Under the pieces are notes generated by a model that saw nothing but the letters and a program-made list of their open reading frames with translations, made no database searches and was not told the origin of the DNA. The position numbers and the translations under genes were made by a program. From Bacteroidia bacterium (GTDB lineage: Bacteria > Bacteroidota > Bacteroidia > Flavobacteriales_E > Vicingaceae), in assembly GCA_030426475.1 (NCBI GenBank), contig JAUHYR010000001.1:1-64000 (forward strand): DNA of 64,000 bases, given 5' to 3'. Numbering within the stretch: the first letter of the stretch is position 1; each line of letters begins with the position of its first letter. Of the stretch, positions 7,041 through 14,975 are shown piece by piece.

Positions 7041-8561
7041 CTAGTTTATGTCGGTTTGTGTTTTTTTATGACTTTTAACTTTTTTAGACAATAAGCTTTT
7101 CAAGGTTTTGGTAGTGTTTTTCCCGGTTAGATAGTCGATGTGTTTAAAAATATGTTTCAGGTTTTCCTCAGAGTAAAATCCCCATTTGATGTGGTCTTTT
7201 AAATGTTTGTGAAAATCTATGTTATGTAATAAATCGTTTTTGATTTCTTCAAGGTCTTTTTCTACTTTATACATATCCGGAATATCTCTTATGGGTAGAC
7301 TTAAAAAGTTACATAGTAAATCATAGTGATTACTACTTACTAGCTTTCTTGCGTTAGGTAGCTTTTTTAAAATATCCAATTTTTCATTAACAGGTAGTTG
7401 AATATCACGAACCATTTTTTTACTGAAAAAGAATAAGTCTAATATGAACAGAAAGGGCAAATAAATATTTTCCTGATCCTCAATTTTTCCGCCATGCATT
7501 AATCTATTACGGTAATACCTAAAAACAAATCCGTAGTAGTCAAAGTCATGGATCATCATCGAATGATGCTTTCGAAGGATATTCATTTTCTCTTTTAATC
7601 CCTTGTTATGGATTTCCAGTTCGGGCGTCCCATATTCTATACACATATCATGTATGATCCCTTCAATAATTGGTGGGATTAAATGAACTGAACTAAGGTA
7701 ATCTTCTTTTTTATAATCTTCTAGCACCTTATAAATCATTTCTTTTCTTGAAAAAAGAATATGGTTAAACTCAACCAAAGAATCTATGGTATCTATTACT
7801 TTTTCTGTGATGATATAATCTTTTAAAAAGTAAGCCAATTCTTCAAATTTGCCTTCTTGAAATAATTTGAGAGTTGTTGATTTATCTGCTTGATCTTTTC
7901 TTGAATGAAGAAACTTATTGAATAAGACGTCCGGATATCTAGGCTCTAAAAATTCTACGGTATAGAAGTAGTCGTATGGTATTCCTTCTTTAAATCGAAA
8001 AAAGTCAACCCTACAAAGACCAATTACATGTCTTTTTACTTGATTGTGATTGCTTATAAACTCCATCATTTCTTTTCTTGTTTCTTTGTTTTCCTCAAGT
8101 AAATAATGTGAAAAGTCGAGCTTGAAGTTGATATCATAAAAAGAATTGGAAGAAGTTTTTTTATTTTTTAGTTCTTTTATTTCCTTTTCGAGTTGAGAAA
8201 TATTATCGTTAATAGCTAGTAGCTGTCTTGAGCAATGTAGATAAAGCTGGATAAAAACTTCATTAGGAGATTTTTTCATCCTAAAATGTCTGAAGTAAAT
8301 ATCATCTATTAGTTTTGGAAGTGTCTTGGGAATCTGATTTTCACTCTCTTTTTTAACACCATAAATAGTAAATCGTAACTCTTGCTTTAAGATTGAATCC
8401 TTTGCAACATAAGCACTTTTAATTTTTTCGAAGTCAGATTCGTGGTAGTTTAATCCTAAATGCTTTACAAAAAACCTTCTGACAAGATCTTCTTTATTAG
8501 ATACTAAAATATCATCTGATTTTAGTATTCCCATTACATCTTCATGCGCAGATAGAATCAT
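7041..8561 (-). CDS. HEPN-like protein A of a tandem paralogous pair, 506 aa
   Basis: A long mostly helical protein. A coiled-coil-like segment lies at about residues 110-135. At about residues 285-375 is a conserved block (HLIPPIIEGIIHDMCIEYG, then YYRNRLMHGG) whose RNRLMH is an Rx4H motif followed by Gly-Gly, the hallmark of HEPN-type ribonuclease domains such as Apea-like HEPN. Its neighbour at 8558-10084 has the same block and a similar N-terminal region, so the two arose by duplication. The genes overlap by 4 nt. HEPN proteins often act as RNases in abortive infection or toxin systems; activity here is inference. Confidence 0.55.
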   Translation of the reverse strand: MILSAHEDVMGILKSDDILVSNKEDLVRRFFVKHLGLNYHESDFEKIKSAYVAKDSILKQELRFTIYGVKKESENQIPKTLPKLIDDIYFRHFRMKKSPNEVFIQLYLHCSRQLLAINDNISQLEKEIKELKNKKTSSNSFYDINFKLDFSHYLLEENKETRKEMMEFISNHNQVKRHVIGLCRVDFFRFKEGIPYDYFYTVEFLEPRYPDVLFNKFLHSRKDQADKSTTLKLFQEGKFEELAYFLKDYIITEKVIDTIDSLVEFNHILFSRKEMIYKVLEDYKKEDYLSSVHLIPPIIEGIIHDMCIEYGTPELEIHNKGLKEKMNILRKHHSMMIHDFDYYGFVFRYYRNRLMHGGKIEDQENIYLPFLFILDLFFFSKKMVRDIQLPVNEKLDILKKLPNARKLVSSNHYDLLCNFLSLPIRDIPDMYKVEKDLEEIKNDLLHNIDFHKHLKDHIKWGFYSEENLKHIFKHIDYLTGKNTTKTLKSLLSKKVKSHKKTQTDIN

Positions 8562-10084
8562 TTTGTTTTGAGATATTTATTATTATACATTTTAAAATCT
8601 ATTCCCTTTACCTTGTTTTTAGCTAAAATTTTAATAAGTTCCACTCTATCTATTAAAGAGGTGATTTCTTCATCGTCCAAAATATTTTTGATGAAGCTTA
8701 TATAACTTTTGGTATGAAGCATAGAATAAGCAGCATTAACTTCACTGTCTTTATTGTAAATTTCTGGTATGGCGACCTTATCCTCCAATACAAAAAATAT
8801 CACAGCATACATTCTTCTAAAATCATTCGGATCATTATAATCATTAATCTTATTTAAATAGTATAGTCTAATATTTAAAGGTGTACGAATTTTATGAATA
8901 ATAACATTAATAAACCGATGTAACATCAACATTAATAACACAGGGATATACTGGTACTCACCATCACTAAGATTTCCGCCATGTGCCATTTGGTTTCTAT
9001 ATATAGTCATGATGAACATTAAAAATTCATAGTCAAAAATATCCAATGAATTTTTTTCCGATAACATTTTCAGTTTTGCCCTTAATCCAGCAGTCTGGTT
9101 TTTTAAACTTTTTTGTTTTATATCTAATTCAATACACAATTCATATATTAAACCTTCAATTATTGCAGGTACTAAATGAGCCGCAGATAACTCATAACCG
9201 TCCTTGTAACTATTGATACAATCGAAAATTAATTTACTCTTTTTATTTGTAAGATGATGTTTTGAAATGCCAGCCACAATTTCTTTGTATAGCTTTTCTT
9301 TTGTAATTACATTAAGTAATTCTTCCCTAAGTCCGTTTGGATTAAGTGATAAAAAATACTCCTCCCTAATTGGGTAGGGGAAGTACCAAATAAAGTTGAA
9401 TATTAATTCTTTCCAATCTCTTTTTTGAAGTAAATATTCATTTTCATGGAAAGTGTACCAAGGATTTGAAAGACTTTCATAAGACTGTGGTGAAATGCAT
9501 TTACCACGTACAATAGTTGAGATTTTCTCCTGATTTAAAAGAAATAATCCTATCTCTTCTAAAGTTAAATTGTTCTGCTCTAATAGGTGTTTTATTAGTT
9601 CAATATCTATCTTTATTTGGTGAATTTCACTATCGGAATTATCGCCAGCGTTATTATTTTCTTCTATACTTTTCTGTTCTTTGGTATTAAGAGTTTTAAG
9701 TGCAGTGTTTAGATTTTCTATATTACTTTTTATTTGCTCTGCTTGGTGGTTACAATAGTTATAAATATTGGAATAGATTGTTTTGGGTTCGTGTTGAAGA
9801 TGGAGTACTTTTAACGAGATAAACTTCACAAACTGCTTGAAATAACGTGGTACTTCGGATTTGCTCTTAAACGGTTTATTTTCAGCTTTTAAATTCCCGC
9901 TATTAACATCATGGTTGATCTTAGTTATAAAGGATTGGCGTGTTTTTTCTAAGTTAGTATATGGATTTTTTATTCTTAGATATTTTTCCAAAAAAGACTC
10001 TGTTAGTTCTTCGTAAGAAGAAACGATAAAATTTGTTTGGTAGAGAAGTTCTCTTCTTATCAGACTTAATTTTTCTTTTGGCAT
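8558..10084 (-). CDS. HEPN-like protein B of a tandem paralogous pair, 508 aa
   Basis: Paralogue of the downstream 506 aa protein. The shared block at about residues 300-390 includes HLVPAIIEGLIYELCIEL and IYRNQMAHGG, with RNQMAH as the Rx4H motif. An N-terminal region and a coiled coil at about 120-150 also align by eye. Its DNA is visibly richer in A/T than the flanking polymerase genes, which suggests separate origin. It lies 4 nt downstream of the 70 aa HTH gene, which may regulate it, and overlaps its paralogue by 4 nt. A two-HEPN heterodimeric ribonuclease is one reading; a membrane or sensor role is not supported by any hydrophobic segment. Confidence 0.55.
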   Translation of the reverse strand: MPKEKLSLIRRELLYQTNFIVSSYEELTESFLEKYLRIKNPYTNLEKTRQSFITKINHDVNSGNLKAENKPFKSKSEVPRYFKQFVKFISLKVLHLQHEPKTIYSNIYNYCNHQAEQIKSNIENLNTALKTLNTKEQKSIEENNNAGDNSDSEIHQIKIDIELIKHLLEQNNLTLEEIGLFLLNQEKISTIVRGKCISPQSYESLSNPWYTFHENEYLLQKRDWKELIFNFIWYFPYPIREEYFLSLNPNGLREELLNVITKEKLYKEIVAGISKHHLTNKKSKLIFDCINSYKDGYELSAAHLVPAIIEGLIYELCIELDIKQKSLKNQTAGLRAKLKMLSEKNSLDIFDYEFLMFIMTIYRNQMAHGGNLSDGEYQYIPVLLMLMLHRFINVIIHKIRTPLNIRLYYLNKINDYNDPNDFRRMYAVIFFVLEDKVAIPEIYNKDSEVNAAYSMLHTKSYISFIKNILDDEEITSLIDRVELIKILAKNKVKGIDFKMYNNKYLKTK

Positions 10085-10088
10085 AACA

Positions 10089-10301
10089 TTAGGATATTAA
10101 AATCACACTCGGCAAGTCCAGCTTTTCAAATATTATTTTTACTTGCGGAATGGTATAAAACCGCCCTCTTTTTTCACCGATTTCAGTTTCAAATGGTTTA
10201 ATCCATTTTTTTAAAGTGCGAGGATCCATCTCATAGATTCTTGCTAATTCTGTGATGGAATAGGCTTTTAATGGGATTTCTTTGCTTTTAATTGTTGTCA
10301 T
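10089..10301 (-). CDS. Small HTH DNA-binding protein, copy 2, 70 aa
   Basis: Helix-turn-helix protein: SITELARIYEMDPRTLKKW forms the HTH and RGRFYTIPQVKIIFEKL the wing-like part. It is the clear paralogue of the 68 aa protein at 6258-6464. It lies 4 nt upstream of the HEPN pair and 31 nt downstream of the XRE-ImmA/IrrE gene, so it may belong to either unit. The two copies bracket the HEPN pair and the 143 aa gene, which suggests a segmental duplication or two parallel regulator modules. Confidence 0.7.
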   Translation of the reverse strand: MTTIKSKEIPLKAYSITELARIYEMDPRTLKKWIKPFETEIGEKRGRFYTIPQVKIIFEKLDLPSVILIS

Positions 10302-10332
10302 CTTAGTTTGTTTTTAGTCGATCTTAGTTATT

Positions 10333-11379
10333 TTAATTATTTGCAAAACGTTCTATAAATTCATCTTCAAAAAGGTGCATCATGCTTGCCATTTCCTTTA
10401 CACTTAGCCCTGTGGCACTTCTGTATTTGGTAACAAGACTTCTAACAAGAAGTGGCTTTTCAATTGGCACATCCAGTTCCTGTGGTTCTCTTTTTCTAAT
10501 TTTTAAAGTGTTAAACTGAGAGATTAAATACCTTTTTTGATTGTATGTTATGAGTTCTAAATCACTTGCTCTGTATAGAAGTGCCTGCATTGAAACTTTC
10601 CATTTTTTCTTTAAAAGAGCAAGTAGGTTTAATCCTACATCTCCTTTCATATCTTTTTTAATTTCAGCTTCGGGCATTAATAGTTCAGCAGCAAAAATAT
10701 TGGCTCTATGGTCAGCATCTCCATTCATGCTTTCTGTAAAGTGGTGCATCAAAATATGCCCTAGTTCATAGGCTAGACTGAAGCGCTGCCTATCGCCTAA
10801 GAGCCGTTTATTTAAAATGATAAGTGGATGTCCGGTTTTGGTAATAAGTGTTCGAGAGTCCACTCTGTCAGTGTTAAAGTCAAATCTTACGACAAGAATA
10901 TTTCTTTTTTCAAGCTGTTCTGTGAGATTATCAATGGGAATATTACCCAAGTTCCAATCCTTTCTAACCTTTTTTGCAATTTCTGAAGGTGAGGTTTCTG
11001 AAGTAACCTTAAGTTTCGGAAAATTAGGTGCTGGTAGCTTTACTTTTTCAAGTAGTGTCTCTAGTTGCAAACGATAAAGATTACTGGTTGCTTCTATTGG
11101 AAAGAGAACTTTGTGGGCAACTTTTAACCGCTTTCTAAAGTTTATCATGGAAGGTAGAAAAGCATCTCCCTTTTGGTAAAAGAAACTTACCGGATAGTTG
11201 AGCCTCATCGAAAGTCGTTTTACATCGTCATCAGTAAAAGATTGGTTCTGCTGTTCTACAAGAGATATTTTTGCCTCTGAGAGATTCATCTCACTTGCAA
11301 GGTCACGCTGAGTTAAGCCTCTTGATTCTCTTGCAAGTGTTATCATTTCTGTATTTATCTCTTTTAAAGTGGGTGTCAT
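10333..11379 (-). CDS. XRE-family regulator with ImmA/IrrE metallopeptidase domain
   Basis: Residues about 10-65 form a XRE/Cro HTH (ESRGLTQRDLASEMNLSEAK). Residues about 165-250 are an ImmA/IrrE (COG2856-type) domain with the core AYELGHILMHH and a downstream ANIFAAELLMP. In the family the core is HExxH; here the first zinc-ligand His is Tyr (codon TAT, one change from CAT), so peptidase activity may be lost or altered. XRE-ImmA proteins commonly cleave or control a partner repressor in mobile elements and stress responses. A candidate promoter lies just upstream. The S24 repressor is two genes upstream in the same direction. Confidence 0.75.
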   Translation of the reverse strand: MTPTLKEINTEMITLARESRGLTQRDLASEMNLSEAKISLVEQQNQSFTDDDVKRLSMRLNYPVSFFYQKGDAFLPSMINFRKRLKVAHKVLFPIEATSNLYRLQLETLLEKVKLPAPNFPKLKVTSETSPSEIAKKVRKDWNLGNIPIDNLTEQLEKRNILVVRFDFNTDRVDSRTLITKTGHPLIILNKRLLGDRQRFSLAYELGHILMHHFTESMNGDADHRANIFAAELLMPEAEIKKDMKGDVGLNLLALLKKKWKVSMQALLYRASDLELITYNQKRYLISQFNTLKIRKREPQELDVPIEKPLLVRSLVTKYRSATGLSVKEMASMMHLFEDEFIERFANN

Positions 11380-11398
11380 GAATTTAATTTCTGTTTTG

Positions 11399-11406
11399 CA
11401 AATTTA
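11399..11406 (-). promoter_or_regulatory. Candidate -7 box of the XRE-ImmA/IrrE gene
   Basis: On the leftward strand TAAATTTG matches the Bacteroidota -7 consensus TAnnTTTG, 20 nt upstream of the ATG at 11379. No clear -33 TTTG is seen at the ideal distance. It suggests the gene can be transcribed apart from the repressor operon upstream. Confidence 0.35.
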
Positions 11407-11486
11407 AATAAAAACTTTACATCTTATTTTATTAAAATATCAACAAATTGTTTAAAACGCTGTTCATAAACTTACCATGCTTCTAT

Positions 11487-12860
11487 CTATAAGGGAATAA
11501 TTTGATAGTCCTCAAAATGGTTCATATAAAACCTCAGTACTTTATAAATGTCGCTGTTTTCTTTTTGGGAGGTAATAATTGATTTTACTTTTTTAAGAGA
11601 GTTTAATTTTTGATTCTTTTGTACAAAACCGTAGCCTTTATAAATTCCCTTTTCCAAAAGAACGATGCCTCTTTCATTTTCCTCTCTACCTTCAGTTTGA
11701 ATAATAAATGTCTCACTTGAAAGACTTAGAGACTCGATTGCCTTTTGAACTCTTTTATTATAATCCGCCACATCTTCTTTACCACAACAAACACCTTTAC
11801 ATTTTTTAAGCTGATGGGAAAAGCAAGCACCTGTTTTTACTTTTTCTATCTCGCAGAATTTTGGACAGAGTTCAAATTCTTCAATGAGTTTGTCAAGACA
11901 TAATCTTACTTGCCTTTCTGAATAAAACTTAGCAATGGGTTCATTAGCGAGTTTTAATTTTCCAAAGCAAAGTCTTAGAACACCACGCTTGTCGATGTAG
12001 GTAGTAAGAGCAACACTCTCTGAGACTCTTTTTTGAGCTCTGTTAAACAAAGGATAATGCTTTTTAATTTCTGCTGATTCCACTAATAGAGCGATGAGTT
12101 CTCCGCCCGTAAGGGTGTACTCAACTTTAGCTGTTTGTAAAGACATGCGCTGCTCTTTAGAAGACTTGTCTCTAAAATGACTAAGCACTCTTGCTTTGAT
12201 ATCTTTTGCTTTTCCTACATAGATGATTTTTCCTTCCTTGTTTTTAAAATAATACACTCCCGATGTGGTAGGTAGATTTTCAATCTCGCTGGTGTCAACA
12301 AGTGGAGGAAGCGTACCTTGAAAATGCCTTTTATTTAAAAAGTATTGAATGACTTTTTTCTCAGGGTCGTGATGAAGTATTTTTTCAAAGAGTTCTACCG
12401 TTGCCCTTGCATCTCCTCTTGCACGGTGTCTGTTTTGAATTTCTATACCAAGAGAAGAGCAAAGGTTTCCAAGGCTGTAGGAAGAATAACCGGGGAATAC
12501 TTTTCTACTTAATCTAACGGTACATAATTTTGGACGCTGGAATTTTGCACCCAGTTCTTTAAATTCTTTGGAGATTACACCATAATCAAAATTAACACTG
12601 TGTGCCACAAAAACAGCATCCCTTGTTTTACTTTCTATGATGTCTGCAATTTCAGAAAATCTTGGTGCATCACTTACCATTTCATTGGTGATTCCGGTAA
12701 GAGAAGTGATGGCAGTTGGGATAATGTTTTCGGGATTGATAAGAGTTGTAAACTCATCGATAATGGAATGACCGTCATGCAAGAAAATAGAGATTTCCGT
12801 AATCTTATTTTCAATGTGACGAAAACCACTGGTTTCAATATCAATGATGGCATAATTCAT
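11487..12860 (-). CDS. DnaQ-like exonuclease fused to UvrC-like GIY-YIG nuclease
   Basis: Residues 1-165 form a DEDDh exonuclease: YAIIDIETSGF (motif I, D-E), VFVAHSVNFD (motif II) and HRARGDARAT (motif III). From about residue 205 a GIY-YIG nuclease follows (SGVYYFKNKEGKIIYVGKAK), then a Cys cluster (CFSHQLKKCKGVCCG) as in the N-terminal half of UvrC and Cho. The fusion is known in several bacterial groups and is thought to act in repair incision plus strand trimming. It starts within the stop codon of the S24 repressor (one-base overlap), so it is probably SOS-regulated. A separate full UvrC is encoded at 59168. Confidence 0.8.
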   Translation of the reverse strand: MNYAIIDIETSGFRHIENKITEISIFLHDGHSIIDEFTTLINPENIIPTAITSLTGITNEMVSDAPRFSEIADIIESKTRDAVFVAHSVNFDYGVISKEFKELGAKFQRPKLCTVRLSRKVFPGYSSYSLGNLCSSLGIEIQNRHRARGDARATVELFEKILHHDPEKKVIQYFLNKRHFQGTLPPLVDTSEIENLPTTSGVYYFKNKEGKIIYVGKAKDIKARVLSHFRDKSSKEQRMSLQTAKVEYTLTGGELIALLVESAEIKKHYPLFNRAQKRVSESVALTTYIDKRGVLRLCFGKLKLANEPIAKFYSERQVRLCLDKLIEEFELCPKFCEIEKVKTGACFSHQLKKCKGVCCGKEDVADYNKRVQKAIESLSLSSETFIIQTEGREENERGIVLLEKGIYKGYGFVQKNQKLNSLKKVKSIITSQKENSDIYKVLRFYMNHFEDYQIIPL

Positions 12861-13663
12861 TAACTGGTGGCAGGAATTCTGTTTTCAAGTTTTGTCATCT
12901 TCTCTCTTAAATCAGCTAGTTCAATTCCCACACTTCTAAGCAGGTTAAGTATATTTTTAGGATTAAGTTCATCTGCCGAATACTGACCTATACAAAGGTT
13001 TAATTTAAACTGCCATATTTCAAGGATGTCTGAAAAGTGAACATCGTAGGGATGATAGCTTTTATTATCTGAAACAAGGGTCAGGAACTTTTGTTTTACT
13101 CCTGCCGTGTTAACTCTTTTATACACCAACCCATCGTTTTTAGTAAGGATGATATAACAGAAATTGTTCCTCACTTCTTTAATATCGTGAAGATATTCTC
13201 CGATAACATAATCTCCTTCGTTTACCCATGGAGACATCGAGTCTCCTTTTATTCTAAACCCACGATGTTTTCCGGTGGGTAGAAAAGGAAGGTTCATGAT
13301 AGGTAAATTAGAAACGTATTCACTATCGGAGTATCCGTTAAGATATCCGGCAGATGCTTCCTTGGTAACAATCTCAATTTGGTTGTTATCATTCTCATCA
13401 ATAATGATGGGAAAAAGCAATCGGTTGTTTCCAATATCCATATAGGCATCTTCTTTGGAAAGGGTCAGATTGTTTTTGATAAGTACATCAATGGGCAGTT
13501 GAAAGAACTCTGAGAATTTTACCAGCGTCTCTTGGGAAGGTTCTGCTCTTGAATCTTCATAAGAGGAGATTTGGTTTCTAGTGATGTCTAGGTGATCTGC
13601 AAGAGCAGGTTGAGATAGATTTTTTTTAGCTCTCAGATACCTTATGTTTTGGGCAAAATACAT
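12860..13663 (-). CDS. LexA/CI-type repressor: XRE HTH plus S24 self-cleaving domain
   Basis: Residues about 5-60 are a XRE HTH (NLSQPALADHLDITRNQIS). The C-terminal half is an S24 peptidase: the likely self-cleavage bond is Ala-Gly in EASAGYL (about residue 105), the nucleophile Ser is in IKGDSMSPW and the Lys in LVYKRV. RecA-stimulated self-cleavage is known for this family and would link the operon and the divergent polymerases to DNA damage. The gene faces the polymerase pair across an 89-bp gap with inverted repeats, where it would bind. It could be either an SOS regulator of the polymerase cassette or the lysogeny repressor of the whole element. Confidence 0.85.
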   Translation of the reverse strand: MYFAQNIRYLRAKKNLSQPALADHLDITRNQISSYEDSRAEPSQETLVKFSEFFQLPIDVLIKNNLTLSKEDAYMDIGNNRLLFPIIIDENDNNQIEIVTKEASAGYLNGYSDSEYVSNLPIMNLPFLPTGKHRGFRIKGDSMSPWVNEGDYVIGEYLHDIKEVRNNFCYIILTKNDGLVYKRVNTAGVKQKFLTLVSDNKSYHPYDVHFSDILEIWQFKLNLCIGQYSADELNPKNILNLLRSVGIELADLREKMTKLENRIPATS

Positions 13664-13708
13664 ATTCGTTTAAATATTAAACCGTTTATTATTAAATTTT
13701 AAACGAAT
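13664..13708. promoter_or_regulatory. Palindromic operator region between repressor and polymerase genes
   Basis: An 11-bp perfect inverted repeat, ATTCGTTTAAA at 13664-13674 and TTTAAACGAAT at 13698-13708, with 23 bp between. Nested inside the left part is GTTTAAATATTAAAC (13668-13682), itself a GTTTAA/TTAAAC palindrome. A second pair CGTTTA/TAAACG spans 13683-13705. The region lies between divergent starts, one encoding an S24 repressor, so it is the likely self-controlled operator. Confidence 0.65.
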
Positions 13709-13752
13709 TTAGCAACTCCAAATTAATCCACCAAATTTTAGGATAAAAAAGA

Positions 13753-14964
13753 ATGGAGAGGTCAATTGTGCATATGGATTTGGATAGCTTTTTTGTCTCC
13801 TGCGAGAGACTTTTAGATAGTTCTTTGAATAATCGTCCGGTGATAATAGGCGGACTATCTGACAGAGGAGTTGTGGCTAGTTGCAGTTATGAGGCAAGAA
13901 GCTTTGGAGTGCATTCTGCTATGCCTATGCGAATGGCAAGAATGCTTTGTCCCGAGGCAATTTTTATTCAGGGCAACAGTGGGATATACAGTAAGTATAG
14001 TGATGTGATTACCGATATCATCAGAGAGCGCTCCCCACTTTTTGAAAAGGCATCTATCGATGAATTTTATGTGGACGTTTCAGGGATGGATGTATTTTTT
14101 GGAAACTATAAATGGGCTAAAGAATTACGTCAAACTATTATAAAGGAAACTGGTCTCCCAATTTCGTTTGGTCTTAGCACTTCCAAAACTGTGGCTAAGA
14201 TATTAACCGGAGAGGCAAAGCCAAACAACCATCGGCAAATCATAAAGGGAGAGGAAAAACCCTTCCTCTCACCTTTAGAGGTAAAAAAAATACCGATGGT
14301 GGGAGACCAGACCTATTTAACGCTTCGCTCTATGGGTGTTAAATGGATTAAAACACTACAGGAGATGCCCATGGAAATGATGGAGCGAGCCATGGGAAAA
14401 AATGGAATGACCATTTGGAAAAAAGCACAGGGCATAGATAATTCTCCTGTGATTGCTTATCATGAAAGAAAATCTATCTCTATTGAGCGAACCTTTGAAA
14501 AGGATACCATTGATGTTTTACGCCTTAGAAATTTAGTGATTGCCATGGCAGAGAATCTTGCCTTTCAGCTTCGAAATGGAGAAAAGTTGACTTCAATTGT
14601 GGCTGTTCGAATACGGTATTCAGATTTTCAAACGGTTTCCAAACAACGTAAAATACCTTATACCTCAACTGATGAGACCTTGATTTCAAATTGCCTTGAT
14701 TTGTTTTATCAGTTATATCAACGAAGAGTACTGGTAAGATTAATCGGTGTAAAATTCTCAGGACTGGTGGGAGGGTCTTATCAGATAAACCTGTTTGATG
14801 ATAATCAGAAAATCATCAGTTTATATCAGGCGCTGGATAAGGTAAGGAACAGATTCGGACAGGATGCGGTGAAAAGAGCCATTGCTATGGACACCAAAGG
14901 CATTGGAAGAAGTAATCCTTTCAATGGAGAACCTCCTGTTATACCTGCCCACAGAAGGGCATAA
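13753..14964 (+). CDS. Y-family (UmuC/DinB-like) translesion DNA polymerase
   Basis: A 403 aa Y-family polymerase. The catalytic carboxylates are present in VHMDLDSFFVS (about residue 8) and ASIDEFYVDVSG (about residue 95), followed by a helix-hairpin-helix thumb and a little-finger domain. Near the C-terminus YQINLFDDNQ is a good match to a beta-clamp-binding motif (Q.xLF). Unlike ImuB, which is catalytically dead, this enzyme should be active. It is transcribed away from the S24 repressor and is followed 11 nt later by the DnaE-type polymerase, so the two are probably co-induced on DNA damage. Confidence 0.85.
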   Translation: MERSIVHMDLDSFFVSCERLLDSSLNNRPVIIGGLSDRGVVASCSYEARSFGVHSAMPMRMARMLCPEAIFIQGNSGIYSKYSDVITDIIRERSPLFEKASIDEFYVDVSGMDVFFGNYKWAKELRQTIIKETGLPISFGLSTSKTVAKILTGEAKPNNHRQIIKGEEKPFLSPLEVKKIPMVGDQTYLTLRSMGVKWIKTLQEMPMEMMERAMGKNGMTIWKKAQGIDNSPVIAYHERKSISIERTFEKDTIDVLRLRNLVIAMAENLAFQLRNGEKLTSIVAVRIRYSDFQTVSKQRKIPYTSTDETLISNCLDLFYQLYQRRVLVRLIGVKFSGLVGGSYQINLFDDNQKIISLYQALDKVRNRFGQDAVKRAIAMDTKGIGRSNPFNGEPPVIPAHRRA

Positions 14965-14975
14965 ACAAAAAAAGG

